Assembly (NCBI GenBank): GCA_002341185.1
Contig: DDNP01000026.1
Location: forward strand, 9,733 to 73,732
Direction: 5' to 3'
DNA: 64,000 bases
DNA from: Candidatus Neomicrothrix sp. UBA2517
Lineage (GTDB): Bacteria; Actinomycetota; Acidimicrobiia; Acidimicrobiales; UBA8592
The position numbers and the translations under genes are program-made. The notes beneath the pieces are model-generated. The model did no database searches. It was not told where the DNA came from and saw nothing but the letters and a program-made list of their open reading frames with translations. Below are positions 1-8,769 of the stretch, one piece after another. Each line of letters opens with the position of its first letter. The stretch's first letter is position 1.

Positions 1-836
1 AAATACCGAAACTTGCTCAGATAAAGAAACCAATCATTATCCTCAATTCAGTTTCAACCGACTCTGGAATGTCGTTTCCTAAAATATGTATAAGGGTTGG
101 AGACGGTGCCAATGTGCAGATCGTTGAAATATTTGAAAGCGATGAAGTCAAAGCACTCTCAGTCCCTGAAACGGTAATAGAAATCGGAAATGACGCAAAC
201 GTAAAATATCAACAAATTCAAGCCAACCAAAGGCAGGTCTGGCAGCTAGGAAGACTAGATATTAGCGTCGGAAAACAATCTGAGTTCAATGGCGCATCTG
301 TGGGTTTGGGTGGTGCCTATTCAAGAATGGAAACAACGTGTCGCCTGAATGGACGAGGGGCATCCGGAACACTTTCCGCTATATATTTGGGGGATAAAGA
401 GCAAATTCTTGACTACAGAACGTATCAAGAGCACATAGGAAAAGATACTCAAAGCAACCTTTTATTTAAAGGAGTGCTTGATGACAGAGCATCGTCAATT
501 TACACAGGGCTTATACAGGTCCATAAAGAAGCATCTGGAACAAATGCCTATCAAACCAATCGTACGATAAAACTAAGCGAAGACACATGGGCTGAATCTG
601 TCCCCAATCTCGAAATTGAAAATAATGATGTTCGTTGTAGCCATGCTTCAACAGTGAGTCCGGTTGATGATGACCAACGTTTCTACCTTGAGAGCAGAGG
701 AATCCCCACAGAGTCAGTAGACCAACTAATTGTTCAAGGATTCCTCAATGAAGTGGTACAAAAACTACCTATAGAAAGTGTGAACGATACTATCCTCCAA
801 ATGCTACTAGAGAAGCAACAGACAGGAGGTCTCTAG
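1..836 (+). CDS. sufD: Fe-S cluster assembly protein SufD (5'-truncated by window edge)
   Basis: The reading frame is open from base 3 to the stop at 834-836 with no start before the window edge, so about 278 C-terminal residues are visible and the true start lies upstream. SufD is part of the SufBCD scaffold that builds Fe-S clusters in the cytoplasm. The visible part has the beta-helix core and a C-terminal block CSHASTVSPVD followed by FYLESRGIP; the His after CS, the AYQTNR stretch and the FKGVLDD segment fit SufD better than SufB. SufB is presumably just upstream, outside the window. A Rieske ferredoxin starts on the last base of the stop codon, and SufC follows, so this is the body of a suf operon. 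Confidence 0.9.
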   Translation, partial: IPKLAQIKKPIIILNSVSTDSGMSFPKICIRVGDGANVQIVEIFESDEVKALSVPETVIEIGNDANVKYQQIQANQRQVWQLGRLDISVGKQSEFNGASVGLGGAYSRMETTCRLNGRGASGTLSAIYLGDKEQILDYRTYQEHIGKDTQSNLLFKGVLDDRASSIYTGLIQVHKEASGTNAYQTNRTIKLSEDTWAESVPNLEIENNDVRCSHASTVSPVDDDQRFYLESRGIPTESVDQLIVQGFLNEVVQKLPIESVNDTILQMLLEKQQTGGL

Positions 837-1204
837 TGGCTATTGCCAATCAGCATTCTGGCCCTACCCACACTAAAGAGTGGGAGTTGCTTTGCAGAGT
901 GAGCGAACTTAAAAACGGAGAGCCAACGCGGATAGAGATAGGCGATTTAAAGCTTTCCGCTTCTAAAATTGACGAATCTGTCTATGTGGTTAGTGACATG
1001 TGTACACATGCAAATTATTCATTGTCCGATGGACCCTTACACTTAGAGAACTTAAGAATTGAGTGCTGGAAGCATGGTGCCCAATTTTGCCTCTCAACAG
1101 GTGCAGCATTAAACCTGCCAGCAACAAGACCTCTCGATACGTTTCCTACAGAAATACGTGGAGAAGACGTTTACATACATCTTTCCAAGAAAGGGCAACA
1201 ATGA
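836..1204 (+). CDS. Rieske [2Fe-2S] ferredoxin of the suf operon
   Basis: This 122-aa soluble protein has the Rieske ligand pairs C56-T-H58 and C77-W-K-H80, matching C-x-H...C-x2-H. It starts at GTG 836, overlapping the sufD stop by one base, with a good GGAGGT ribosome site at 825-830. It resembles the small Rieske ferredoxins (annotated as non-haem iron oxygenase ferredoxin subunits) that actinobacteria often encode between sufD and sufC. A role in electron supply for cluster assembly is inferred from position only. Its stop overlaps the next start as ATGA. Confidence 0.9.
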   Translation: MAIANQHSGPTHTKEWELLCRVSELKNGEPTRIEIGDLKLSASKIDESVYVVSDMCTHANYSLSDGPLHLENLRIECWKHGAQFCLSTGAALNLPATRPLDTFPTEIRGEDVYIHLSKKGQQ

Positions 1205-1950
1205 GCGAGCTAATCATTACTGATCTCCATGCCAAAGCAGAAGATAAAGATATTCTTTCAGGAGTAAACCTCACAATACGATCAGGGGAAGTGCACGCAC
1301 TCATGGGACCAAATGGTTCAGGTAAATCAACACTCGCACATATCCTTATGGGAAGACCAGGTTACGAGATAACTCAGGGAAAAATTGCTCTTAACGGCGT
1401 AGACATTACGAATAAACCGACATGGGAACGAGCACAATTGGGCCTTTTCCTAGCCATGCAATACCCAGTTGAAATCGACGGGGTAACACTATTGGACCTA
1501 TTGAATGAATCATCATCTGACATTTCCAACATCGACGAACTAATTTCAAAGGAGGCTGACCTTTTAGGGCTTGAAAAGATTGATATGGCTCGTGGCGTTA
1601 ACTCAGATATGTCAGGGGGCGAAAAGAAAAGAATGGAAACTTTACAACTAGTCGCTCTCAAACCACAGATAGCAATTCTTGACGAACTTGATTCAGGGCT
1701 AGATGTAGATGGCCTCAAAATTGTAAGTAGCCGAATAGAGAAAGCCACAACAGAGGACGACCTAGGTGTACTCGTAATCACCCATTACAGTCGACTACTC
1801 GAAGAATTAAAGCCGGACCATGTTCATATTTTTGTCAATGGTAGGGTCGTTGATTCTGGGCCTGCTGACCTTGCAAATGAACTTGAGAAGACGGGGTACG
1901 AAAAATGGACTACCTCATTAGAAACCTCTGTATCACTAGGAAGTCTCTAA
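1201..1950 (+). CDS. sufC: SufC-type ABC ATPase, first copy (with SufD)
   Basis: This 249-aa ABC ATPase drives SufBD remodelling during Fe-S cluster assembly. It shows Walker A GPNGSGKST (36-44), signature MSGGEKKR (137-144), Walker B ending at D161-E162 and H-loop H195. I chose ATG 1201, which gives the ATGA overlap with the Rieske stop and a typical SufC N-terminus; the frame is open further upstream to 1063 but that part lies inside the Rieske gene. The signature starts with M rather than the usual F, and Walker B runs into ELDSGLDVDGL, unlike the second copy at 7957-8703, which has the more canonical FSGGEKKR and ETDSGLD. Confidence 0.9.
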   Translation: MSELIITDLHAKAEDKDILSGVNLTIRSGEVHALMGPNGSGKSTLAHILMGRPGYEITQGKIALNGVDITNKPTWERAQLGLFLAMQYPVEIDGVTLLDLLNESSSDISNIDELISKEADLLGLEKIDMARGVNSDMSGGEKKRMETLQLVALKPQIAILDELDSGLDVDGLKIVSSRIEKATTEDDLGVLVITHYSRLLEELKPDHVHIFVNGRVVDSGPADLANELEKTGYEKWTTSLETSVSLGSL

Positions 1951-1953
1951 GCC

Positions 1954-2253
1954 ATGTCCCAGCCCGACAGGAAAGAAATACTTTCCAAGGATGACATGCT
2001 AAACGGTAAATATGAAACACTCACATGGGAAATTTCAGAAAAAAGCCTAAGCAAGACTTTCGTATTCGAAGACTTCACAGAAGCCTTTGCCTTCATGTCT
2101 GAAGTTGCAAAAATTGCCGAAGAACTTGACCACCACCCAGATTGGTCTAATAGTTGGAATACAGTTGAGATTTCAATCACAAACCATCAGGCCGGTGGGA
2201 TAACTGAAGTGGATCTCTGTATGTGTGCAAGGATCGAAGAAACGGCAAAATAA
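1954..2253 (+). CDS. phhB: Pterin-4a-carbinolamine dehydratase family protein
   Basis: This 99-aa protein carries the dehydratase signature: ELDHHPDW with H60-H61-P62, then ITNHQAGG with H78, then TEVDLCMCA. Family members dehydrate 4a-hydroxytetrahydropterin, recycling the pterin cofactor of aromatic amino-acid hydroxylases; some have other roles, for example in pterin-dependent cofactor metabolism. It begins 3 nt after the sufC stop and its own stop overlaps the next ATG by one base, so it is co-transcribed with the suf genes. No aromatic amino-acid hydroxylase is seen in the window, so its partner is unknown. Confidence 0.85.
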   Translation: MSQPDRKEILSKDDMLNGKYETLTWEISEKSLSKTFVFEDFTEAFAFMSEVAKIAEELDHHPDWSNSWNTVEISITNHQAGGITEVDLCMCARIEETAK

Positions 2254-3020
2254 TGGGGGAACTGAAAGAAAGCAAAGTTGCAATCGTAACAGGAGCAGCT
2301 TCGGGAATAGGGGCTTCCTTAACTCGCCACTTAATAGATAACAATCATCACGTGTTGGGTGTTGACATAAACCCAACCAAACTCGATGCGCTCAAAGAGG
2401 ATACAGGATGTGCAACAATAGTTGGAGACATCGCCAGCGAAGAGTTCAACCAAGCAATGGCTAGTCATGCTAATGAACTATTCGGAAGATTAGATCACGT
2501 GTTTCTAAACGCAGGTATCTTGGGAAGGAACATCGAACTTCAAGGAACTGAATTCAAGATCAAAGACCTTGAACATGCCAGATACCAAAAAACAAGATCC
2601 ATTAATTTTGACGCAGTGGTTTTCGGAACGTCAGCAACCAGCCCTTACCTCACTAGTACAGGTGGAGGATCCATCGTGGTAACAGCCTCAATTGCAGGAC
2701 TTACCGCTTGGAATCGCGACCCATTTTATACAGCTACAAAACATGCGGCTGTAGGTTGGGTTCGCGGAATCGCACCCGCACTTCAATCTCAAAAGGTCTC
2801 AATAAACGCAATATGCCCAGGAGGAGTAGCGACACCGCTTGTTGGGTTAGAGCGTCTTGAATCTGATAACCCAAACTTGCTAAACCCTGAAGAAGTCGCA
2901 CACGCAATACTCGATATAGCTCAAGGAAATTCGACAGGCAAAGCTTTCGTAATCAAAGCGGGACAAGAACCACTCACCCAAGTATATGACTTCACAGCCA
3001 TCGAAGGGTTTCCTGTTTAA
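2253..3020 (+). CDS. Short-chain dehydrogenase/reductase (SDR)
   Basis: A 255-aa classical SDR with the cofactor loop TGAASGIG (13-20), NAG (86-88) and the catalytic S146, Y159 and K163 (YTATK). D38 after the second strand (GVDIN) suggests NAD(H) preference. ATG 2253 overlaps the previous stop (taATG); an open frame to 2223 exists but would lie inside the dehydratase gene. The substrate cannot be read from the sequence. The next gene is a lipid-transfer thiolase, so oxidation of a hydroxyacyl or steroid-like alcohol is plausible, while the preceding pterin dehydratase leaves a pteridine reductase as a weaker option. Confidence 0.85.
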   Translation: MGELKESKVAIVTGAASGIGASLTRHLIDNNHHVLGVDINPTKLDALKEDTGCATIVGDIASEEFNQAMASHANELFGRLDHVFLNAGILGRNIELQGTEFKIKDLEHARYQKTRSINFDAVVFGTSATSPYLTSTGGGSIVVTASIAGLTAWNRDPFYTATKHAAVGWVRGIAPALQSQKVSINAICPGGVATPLVGLERLESDNPNLLNPEEVAHAILDIAQGNSTGKAFVIKAGQEPLTQVYDFTAIEGFPV

Positions 3021-3031
3021 AGGGGGTAACA

Positions 3032-4204
3032 ATGAAATTTTCACGGCAGACAGCAATCGTCGGAATAGGGGCAACAGAATTTTCAAAAAACTCTGGCCGA
3101 ACCCCAATGCAACTGGCAACAGAATGCAGCTTAAAGGCTTGCGAAGATGCCGGAATAGAGCCATCACTCATTAACGGAATTTCAGTCTTCAGCGCTGAAA
3201 AGAATACAGAAATTGAAGTCGCAAGAAATTTAGGCATACCTGAACTCACCTTCTTTTCAATGATTCACCATGGCGGAGGGGCGCCCGGAGGTGTCATACA
3301 ACAAGCCGCCATGGCGGTGGACTCGGGCGTCGCTGACTACGTTCTCGTATACAGGGCGTTCAATGAAAGATCTTGGCACCGCTTTGGGACAGGAGTTCAA
3401 GGACGTCATCAGAGCCCCGAAGCATTTGATGTGAGCTTCAGCTGGAGCTCACCATTCGGATTACTCACTCCGGCCTCATGGGTAGCAATGTATGCGACTC
3501 GATACATGCATCAATACGGGGCAACAAGCGAAGATTTCGGAACAATCGCAGTGACAGACCGAAAACACGCAGCAAACAACCCCGCCGCATTCTTTTACCA
3601 AAAACCAATAACACTCGAAGACCACCAAAACAGTCGATTTATAGTTGAGCCCTTGCACCTACTCGACTGCTGTCAAGAGAGTGACGGGGGACAAGCTCTT
3701 ATCGTTACAACCCTTGAGAAGGCAAAAGGCCTTAAGCAAAAACCAGCAGTCATAGCAGCAGCAGCTCAAGGAGTTGGAAAAGATCAACACATGATGAAGT
3801 CTTACTTTCGAGAAGACATCACAGGAATACCCGAAATGGGTGTAGTAGCAAGGCAACTTTGGGACGCCAGTGGTCTTGGCCCAAAGAATATCCAGACAGC
3901 TACAATCTACGACCACTTCACACCGCTAGCGTTACCACAATTCGAAGAATTCGGATTCTGTGAGCGAGGAGAAGCAAAAGATTTCATCAAAAATGGAAAT
4001 ATTGAAATCGGCGGTGAACTTCCAATCAATACCAACGGTGGTCAATTAGGAGAAGCTTATATTCACGGAATGAACGGAATAGCTGAAGCCGTAAGACAAA
4101 TCCGAGGATCCTCGGTTAATCAGGTCCAAGATGTTGAAAATGTCCTTGTAACTGCAGGAACAGCAGTACCAACAAGCGGACTAATCTTAACTCAGCCAGA
4201 GTAA
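3032..4204 (+). CDS. Thiolase-family lipid-transfer protein (Ltp/SCP-x-like)
   Basis: A 390-aa thiolase-fold protein starting at ATG 3032 behind a strong AAAGGGGG ribosome site. Blocks typical of the Ltp group are YDHFTPLALPQFEEFGF, the GEAYIHGMNG segment with the active-site His, and a C-terminal GTAVPTSGL. The nucleophilic cysteine region of true thiolases is replaced by SMIHHGGGAPGG, as in Ltp proteins that do retro-aldol cleavage of CoA-bound side chains (for example Ltp2 in steroid degradation). Ltp2-type enzymes normally need a DUF35 OB-fold partner, which I do not see nearby. A role in side-chain shortening of sterol- or isoprenoid-like acyl-CoAs is inferred. Confidence 0.85.
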   Translation: MKFSRQTAIVGIGATEFSKNSGRTPMQLATECSLKACEDAGIEPSLINGISVFSAEKNTEIEVARNLGIPELTFFSMIHHGGGAPGGVIQQAAMAVDSGVADYVLVYRAFNERSWHRFGTGVQGRHQSPEAFDVSFSWSSPFGLLTPASWVAMYATRYMHQYGATSEDFGTIAVTDRKHAANNPAAFFYQKPITLEDHQNSRFIVEPLHLLDCCQESDGGQALIVTTLEKAKGLKQKPAVIAAAAQGVGKDQHMMKSYFREDITGIPEMGVVARQLWDASGLGPKNIQTATIYDHFTPLALPQFEEFGFCERGEAKDFIKNGNIEIGGELPINTNGGQLGEAYIHGMNGIAEAVRQIRGSSVNQVQDVENVLVTAGTAVPTSGLILTQPE

Positions 4205-4244
4205 TGCAAGACTCTGAATTCGATACGAAGGGCACACGATAAAT

Positions 4245-6143
4245 GTGACAGACCCACTTGCTAAACCAGCAACCAAATACACCATAGAAGCCAATCAAAA
4301 TGCCGGAGCCCTCATTAACTTTGATGACGTTAATGACTTTAAGAGGGCACAACAAGGTCTTATCGCTACTCACCAGACAGGCCGGATTGAACTTGACGGA
4401 AGAGCTGTCTGGGATACATCTTCACATGACTTTCTCCGAGAAGAAAAACAATCACCCGAAACCGTACACCCTGGCCTATGGCGACAGGGACAGCTCAACG
4501 CCATCCATGGGCTCTTTGAAGTTGCTGAAGGAGTCTGGCAAGCAAGAGGCTATGACATATCAAATATCACTTTTATAGAAACCTCTAATGGGTGGCTTAT
4601 CATTGACCCACTCACAACGAGCTCCACCGCTGCAGCATGTCTCGCCCTTGCAAATAATGTATTGGGTGAGCGACCAGTTCATACGGTCATTTATACACAC
4701 AGCCACCTTGACCACTTTGGAGGCATTCTTGGGGTTACAACTCAAGAGGAAGTTGATGCAGGAAATGTGCGAATCATTGCTCCTGAAGGCTTCCTTGAGG
4801 AAGTAGTCAAAGAAAACATAATTGCCGGTCCTATTATGGCTCGTCGTGCACATTATCAATTTGGTCCGCTCCTACCAGCATGGGCACAAGGACAGGTTGA
4901 TATTGGGTTGGGGCAATCGCTGCCACTTGGAGCCTCACACCTCATACCTCCCACAGAGACAGTGTACGAAACAGGGACCGAACTAGACATAGACGGGTTG
5001 AGAGTGCTATTTCAAAATACTCCTGATGCTGAAGCCCCATCAGAAATGAATTTCTTTTTCCCGAAAAAAAATCTTCTCTGCATGGCTGAGAACTGCACAC
5101 ATACTATGCATAACCTCTACCCAATCCGTGGGGCCCAAACACGCGATGCCCTTGCATGGAGCAAGTACATTAATGAAGCTCTTCTCCTCTGGGGTGAATA
5201 CACCGAGACCATGTTTGCAACGCATCATTGGCCTCGATTTGGGAAAGAGGATGTAATAGGCTTTCTGTCTCTCCAAAGAGATGTATACCGGTGGCAGCAT
5301 GACCAGACAATGCGACTAGCTAACATGGGATACGTACCCACAGAGATAGCTGAAAAACTTCAACTACCAAGTGAATTCCTGAAAGAATCTCACGTGCAGG
5401 GCTACTACGGAACTGTCTCACACAATACAAAGGCTGTCTATACAAAGTATTTAGGCTGGTATGACGGTAATCCTGCGAACCTCAATCCTTTACCACCAGT
5501 TGAAACTGGTCAAAAGTATGTTGAATATATGGGAGGAACCGAAGAGCTCGTTGACAAAGCTACGAAAGCTTTTGAAGAAGGAGATTATCGTTGGGTAGTG
5601 CAAGTAATGAACCACGCAGTTTTTGCTGACCCAACCAATGCTGAGGTAAGGAACCTTCAAGCTGATGCTTTCGAACAATTGGGCTACCAGTCTGAGTCAG
5701 GGACTTGGCGAAACGCATATCTCACAGCAGCACGAGAACTACGGTATGGGTCGCTGCGTATACCCGCATCAATGGGACGACAAATAGCTCATGCAATCAC
5801 AATTGATCAGCTCTTTGACATGATTGGTGTACGGTTTAACCCTGAAAAATTTAATTCTGGGCCATCGGTTATTAACTGGCACTTTTCTGACTTAGAAGAG
5901 GACCACGTGCTCGGCATTCAAAATTCAACAATTTACCATAACCCAAACACAAGCGACGATAAGGCAAATACAACTATAACAACCACGAGGAAGACGATAT
6001 CTCAAATACTTGGCGGGCAAACTACTTTGAACGAAATGATTAAGGCGGGCGATTTCTCTATCCAAGGTAATGAACTCCTAGTAGAGAACTTTTTCGATTC
6101 GCTTGAATCTTTTGTAACTGCACCGCTTATTGAACCTAAGTAA
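4245..6143 (+). CDS. Alkyl sulfatase (SdsA1-type metallo-beta-lactamase fold)
   Basis: A 632-aa protein with the zinc motif THSHLDHFGG (H152, H154, D156, H157), then EAPSEMNFFFP (E267), CMAENCTHTMHN and ATHHWPRFG, which together match the two-zinc centre of SdsA1-type alkyl sulfatases. The later part fits the dimerisation domain and the C-terminal SCP2-like domain of that family. These enzymes release sulfate from primary or secondary alkyl sulfates. GTG 4245 is used, with ACGAAGGG about 13 nt upstream; the ATG at 4243 is out of frame. I see no clear signal peptide, so a cytoplasmic enzyme is likely. It closes the + strand run and converges on sufU. Confidence 0.9.
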   Translation: MTDPLAKPATKYTIEANQNAGALINFDDVNDFKRAQQGLIATHQTGRIELDGRAVWDTSSHDFLREEKQSPETVHPGLWRQGQLNAIHGLFEVAEGVWQARGYDISNITFIETSNGWLIIDPLTTSSTAAACLALANNVLGERPVHTVIYTHSHLDHFGGILGVTTQEEVDAGNVRIIAPEGFLEEVVKENIIAGPIMARRAHYQFGPLLPAWAQGQVDIGLGQSLPLGASHLIPPTETVYETGTELDIDGLRVLFQNTPDAEAPSEMNFFFPKKNLLCMAENCTHTMHNLYPIRGAQTRDALAWSKYINEALLLWGEYTETMFATHHWPRFGKEDVIGFLSLQRDVYRWQHDQTMRLANMGYVPTEIAEKLQLPSEFLKESHVQGYYGTVSHNTKAVYTKYLGWYDGNPANLNPLPPVETGQKYVEYMGGTEELVDKATKAFEEGDYRWVVQVMNHAVFADPTNAEVRNLQADAFEQLGYQSESGTWRNAYLTAARELRYGSLRIPASMGRQIAHAITIDQLFDMIGVRFNPEKFNSGPSVINWHFSDLEEDHVLGIQNSTIYHNPNTSDDKANTTITTTRKTISQILGGQTTLNEMIKAGDFSIQGNELLVENFFDSLESFVTAPLIEPK

Positions 6144-6252
6144 CTATTAGAGGCTAAGTAACGGTTTGTAAACGAGCAGGATTGTTAGCCCTTAGCTATT
6201 ATTGCTTAATAGAATTAGTGGATAAGCCAGTTAATTATTTATTATTTATTAC

Positions 6253-6714
6253 TTACCCTTGGATTTCATCAATAGATTGAGTCAGGGTATTCCACGCGAG
6301 TGTTGCACACTTTATTCTTACTGGATATTTGACTACCCCTTGAAGTGCTTCCAAGTCGCCTAGGTCAATGCCAGAGGCAGAACTCTCTGCTTCTTTTCCA
6401 GATAGTTCGCTCTCATATATGTCCATCATCTCTTTAAAGGCATGGATAATTTCTGCAGCTTCAGTGACGCTCTTTCCTTTTATGATCTCAGTCATCATTG
6501 ACGCAGAGGCTTGACTAATTGAGCACCCCTGCCCACCAATTTTTATATCTTCAATCTTTTCATCAATTAACGAAACGTAAACAATTATCTCGTCACCACA
6601 TAATGCGTTGAATCCTTCACAGCGATGAGCGGGTGGAGGAAGCTCCCCTTGGTTTCTGGGAGACCGATAGTGATCTAGGATGATCTCTTTGTACAGGTCG
6701 TCAAGTGAAGACAT
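6253..6714 (-). CDS. sufU: SufU Fe-S assembly / sulfur-transfer protein
   Basis: A 153-aa IscU-like protein with the zinc/cluster ligands C39 and D41 (NALCGDE), C64 (GCSIS) and C136 (RIKCATLAW). The extra segment between the second and third cysteines (about residues 100-125) marks it as SufU rather than IscU. SufU accepts persulfide sulfur from SufS through a zinc-linked exchange. It lies 13 nt after sufS and is the last gene of the sufC-sufS-sufU unit on the minus strand. The length agrees with the family. Confidence 0.95.
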   Translation of the reverse strand: MSSLDDLYKEIILDHYRSPRNQGELPPPAHRCEGFNALCGDEIIVYVSLIDEKIEDIKIGGQGCSISQASASMMTEIIKGKSVTEAAEIIHAFKEMMDIYESELSGKEAESSASGIDLGDLEALQGVVKYPVRIKCATLAWNTLTQSIDEIQG

Positions 6715-6727
6715 AGTTACAAATTAA

Positions 6728-7960
6728 TTATAGGGTAAAAAGATTACGTACTTTATGTAATCCTTCAACCAAGGCATCAATATCAGCTTGGTCGTTGTAT
6801 AAGTACATGGATACGCGAGAAGTAGCTCCAACGTTTAAGACTTGCATTAACGGTTTCGCACAATGATGTCCGGCACGTATACATATATTTTCTTCATCTA
6901 GAACTTGCGAAATATCATGGGGGTGAGCTCCGTCAAAAGTGAAGGAAATTACGCCCCCACGTTCATTTGCAGCTTTGGGGCCAAAAATTGATATCGTTTC
7001 TCCAAATTCCGAAGCCAGTTTCTCAAGAGCATAATCGGTTAATTCAATTTCATGATTTCGGATTTCGTTCATGCCGATATTAGATAGGTAATCAATAGCA
7101 GCATCTAATCCAGCGGCTTCGGCGACCATAGGTGTACCGGCTTCAAACTTCCAAGGTAACTCATTCGTTGAGAACCCTTCTTTCGTTACGTTAAGGATCA
7201 TTTCTCCGCCGCCAAGGAAAGGTGGCATAGAGTCAAGTAAGCTTTCCTTTCCCCAAAGAACGCCAATTCCCATAGGCCCAAGTAATTTATGTCCAGTGAA
7301 AGTGAGAAAATCAATCCCTAAAGCTTGAACATCTGTGTAACTGTGGGGAGTATATTGACTTGCATCGGCGTGAACTACCATCCCTAATTCATGAGCCCTT
7401 TCAGTCAGGTCTTGCACAGGGGTAAAAGTGCCAAGGACGTTGGACATTGCAGCGAAGCTCAGAAGTTTCGCACCGTCAATAAGCTGGTCAAAATCTGATA
7501 AATCAAGGTGCCCGTTATCATCAATCTTGATCCACCTGATCTCAAAGCCCTTTTCTGCAGCGAGCATTTGCCATGGCACAATATTTGCATGATGCTCTAA
7601 CTCCGTTAAAACAATTGCGTCACCACTCGAAAGATTTTCTCGACCCCAAGTGTTAGAGATCAGATTCATCGCTTCGGTAGCATTCTTGGTGAACACAACT
7701 TCTTTCCTTGAATTCGCATTAATAAAGCTTCGAACTTTATCTCTAGCTCCTTCAAGAATAGCGGTTGCTTCATTGGCAAGTTGATACGAGCCCCTATGAA
7801 CATTCGCGTTGAATTTACGGTAGTAATCTTCCATTGCGTCCATAACTGATGCAGGTTTCTGCGATGTGTTTGCGGAATCAAGGTAGATAAGAGGCTTTCC
7901 ATTAATACTTCTCTGGAGAACTGGGAAGTCTTTCTTGATTTTTCCCACATCTATACTCAT
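6728..7960 (-). CDS. sufS: SufS cysteine desulfurase
   Basis: A 410-aa group II cysteine desulfurase that takes sulfur from cysteine as a persulfide for SufU. PLP lysine K225 lies in FTGHKLLGP and the catalytic cysteine C367 lies in RAGHHCAKP. I chose ATG 7960, which overlaps the sufC stop as ATGA and has GAGG 7 nt upstream. A GTG two codons earlier (7966) is possible but sits too close to that ribosome site. Co-transcribed with sufC upstream and sufU downstream. Confidence 0.95.
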   Translation of the reverse strand: MSIDVGKIKKDFPVLQRSINGKPLIYLDSANTSQKPASVMDAMEDYYRKFNANVHRGSYQLANEATAILEGARDKVRSFINANSRKEVVFTKNATEAMNLISNTWGRENLSSGDAIVLTELEHHANIVPWQMLAAEKGFEIRWIKIDDNGHLDLSDFDQLIDGAKLLSFAAMSNVLGTFTPVQDLTERAHELGMVVHADASQYTPHSYTDVQALGIDFLTFTGHKLLGPMGIGVLWGKESLLDSMPPFLGGGEMILNVTKEGFSTNELPWKFEAGTPMVAEAAGLDAAIDYLSNIGMNEIRNHEIELTDYALEKLASEFGETISIFGPKAANERGGVISFTFDGAHPHDISQVLDEENICIRAGHHCAKPLMQVLNVGATSRVSMYLYNDQADIDALVEGLHKVRNLFTL

Positions 7961-8703
7961 AGCCACGCCTCGTATCCCTGACTATCTAATTTTTCTACTA
8001 GTTCAAATCCCCCAGATTCAACTATTTTTCCCTCAATCAAAATATGCACGTGATCAGGCTGCAGATGATCAAGTAAACGCTGATAATGAGTGATGGTCAG
8101 CACCCCCATATCAGGTCTTTCTTTGCGAATTTCGTTAACACCCTTTGCGACTACCTGTAGAGCATCGATATCTAGACCGGAGTCAGTCTCATCAAGAACT
8201 GCAAAATCTGGTTCGAGTAACGCCATCTGAAGAATTTCATTTCGCTTCTTTTCCCCTCCTGAAAACCCTTCATTTAAATAGCGGTCCGCAAATGCTGAAT
8301 CCATATCTAACTTATCCATCCATGACATCATAAGTTTCCTAAGATTCAATATTGATATTTCTTTTGAAGTACGAGCTTCAACTGTTTGGCGAAGAAAATT
8401 CAGCACTGAAACACCTGGAAATTCTTGCGGATACTGGAATGCCAAAAACATCCCCAACTTGCCTCGCTCTGAGGAATCAAGTTCGGTAATGTCCTGACCT
8501 TTGTACCTTATAGTTCCTCTAGTTACGACATACTCTGGTGAGCCTAGAAGCGTTGATGCGAGAGTAGATTTCCCGCATCCGTTAGGTCCCATTAGCGCGT
8601 GAGTTTCGCCCCGATTAATCACAAGAGTAACTCCATTGAGAATCGCGGTTCCATCCTCAGCTGTGATGTATAGGTTAGTTATTTCTAATAGAGGGTCGGC
8701 CAC
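7957..8703 (-). CDS. sufC: SufC ABC ATPase, second copy (with SufS-SufU)
   Basis: A 248-aa SufC with Walker A GPNGCGKST (39-47), signature FSGGEKKR (147-154) and D171-E172 followed by TDSGLDIDAL, the canonical SufC form. It starts at GTG 8703 with no Shine-Dalgarno sequence; a TAAGAT box lies 5 nt upstream, suggesting leaderless mRNA. It heads the sufC-sufS-sufU unit. Because the other suf unit already carries a SufC next to SufD, the locus holds two diverged SufC proteins; this copy looks closer to typical bacterial SufC. Confidence 0.93.
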   Translation of the reverse strand: MADPLLEITNLYITAEDGTAILNGVTLVINRGETHALMGPNGCGKSTLASTLLGSPEYVVTRGTIRYKGQDITELDSSERGKLGMFLAFQYPQEFPGVSVLNFLRQTVEARTSKEISILNLRKLMMSWMDKLDMDSAFADRYLNEGFSGGEKKRNEILQMALLEPDFAVLDETDSGLDIDALQVVAKGVNEIRKERPDMGVLTITHYQRLLDHLQPDHVHILIEGKIVESGGFELVEKLDSQGYEAWL

Positions 8704-8714
8704 ACTTTATCTTA
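8704..8714 (-). promoter_or_regulatory. -10 box of a probable leaderless sufC-sufS-sufU mRNA
   Basis: On the minus strand TAAGAT is followed by 5 nt and then the GTG start, with no ribosome site between. This fits an actinobacterial TAnnnT -10 element whose transcript starts at or next to the start codon. Confidence 0.4.
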
Positions 8715-8769
8715 CCTACCGAAAGGGACTTAACTATTTACTAAGACGTAAAACTCCGTGAAATTTGGC

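Noticed and set aside
1063..1200. Extended N-terminus for the first SufC
   Set aside because: The 46 extra codons overlap the Rieske gene in another frame; ATG 1201 gives the family start and an ATGA overlap.
6230..6255. AT-rich tandem-like run between the convergent sulfatase and sufU genes
   Set aside because: It is a short TTAT-type run without copies elsewhere; no U-tract terminator could be established.
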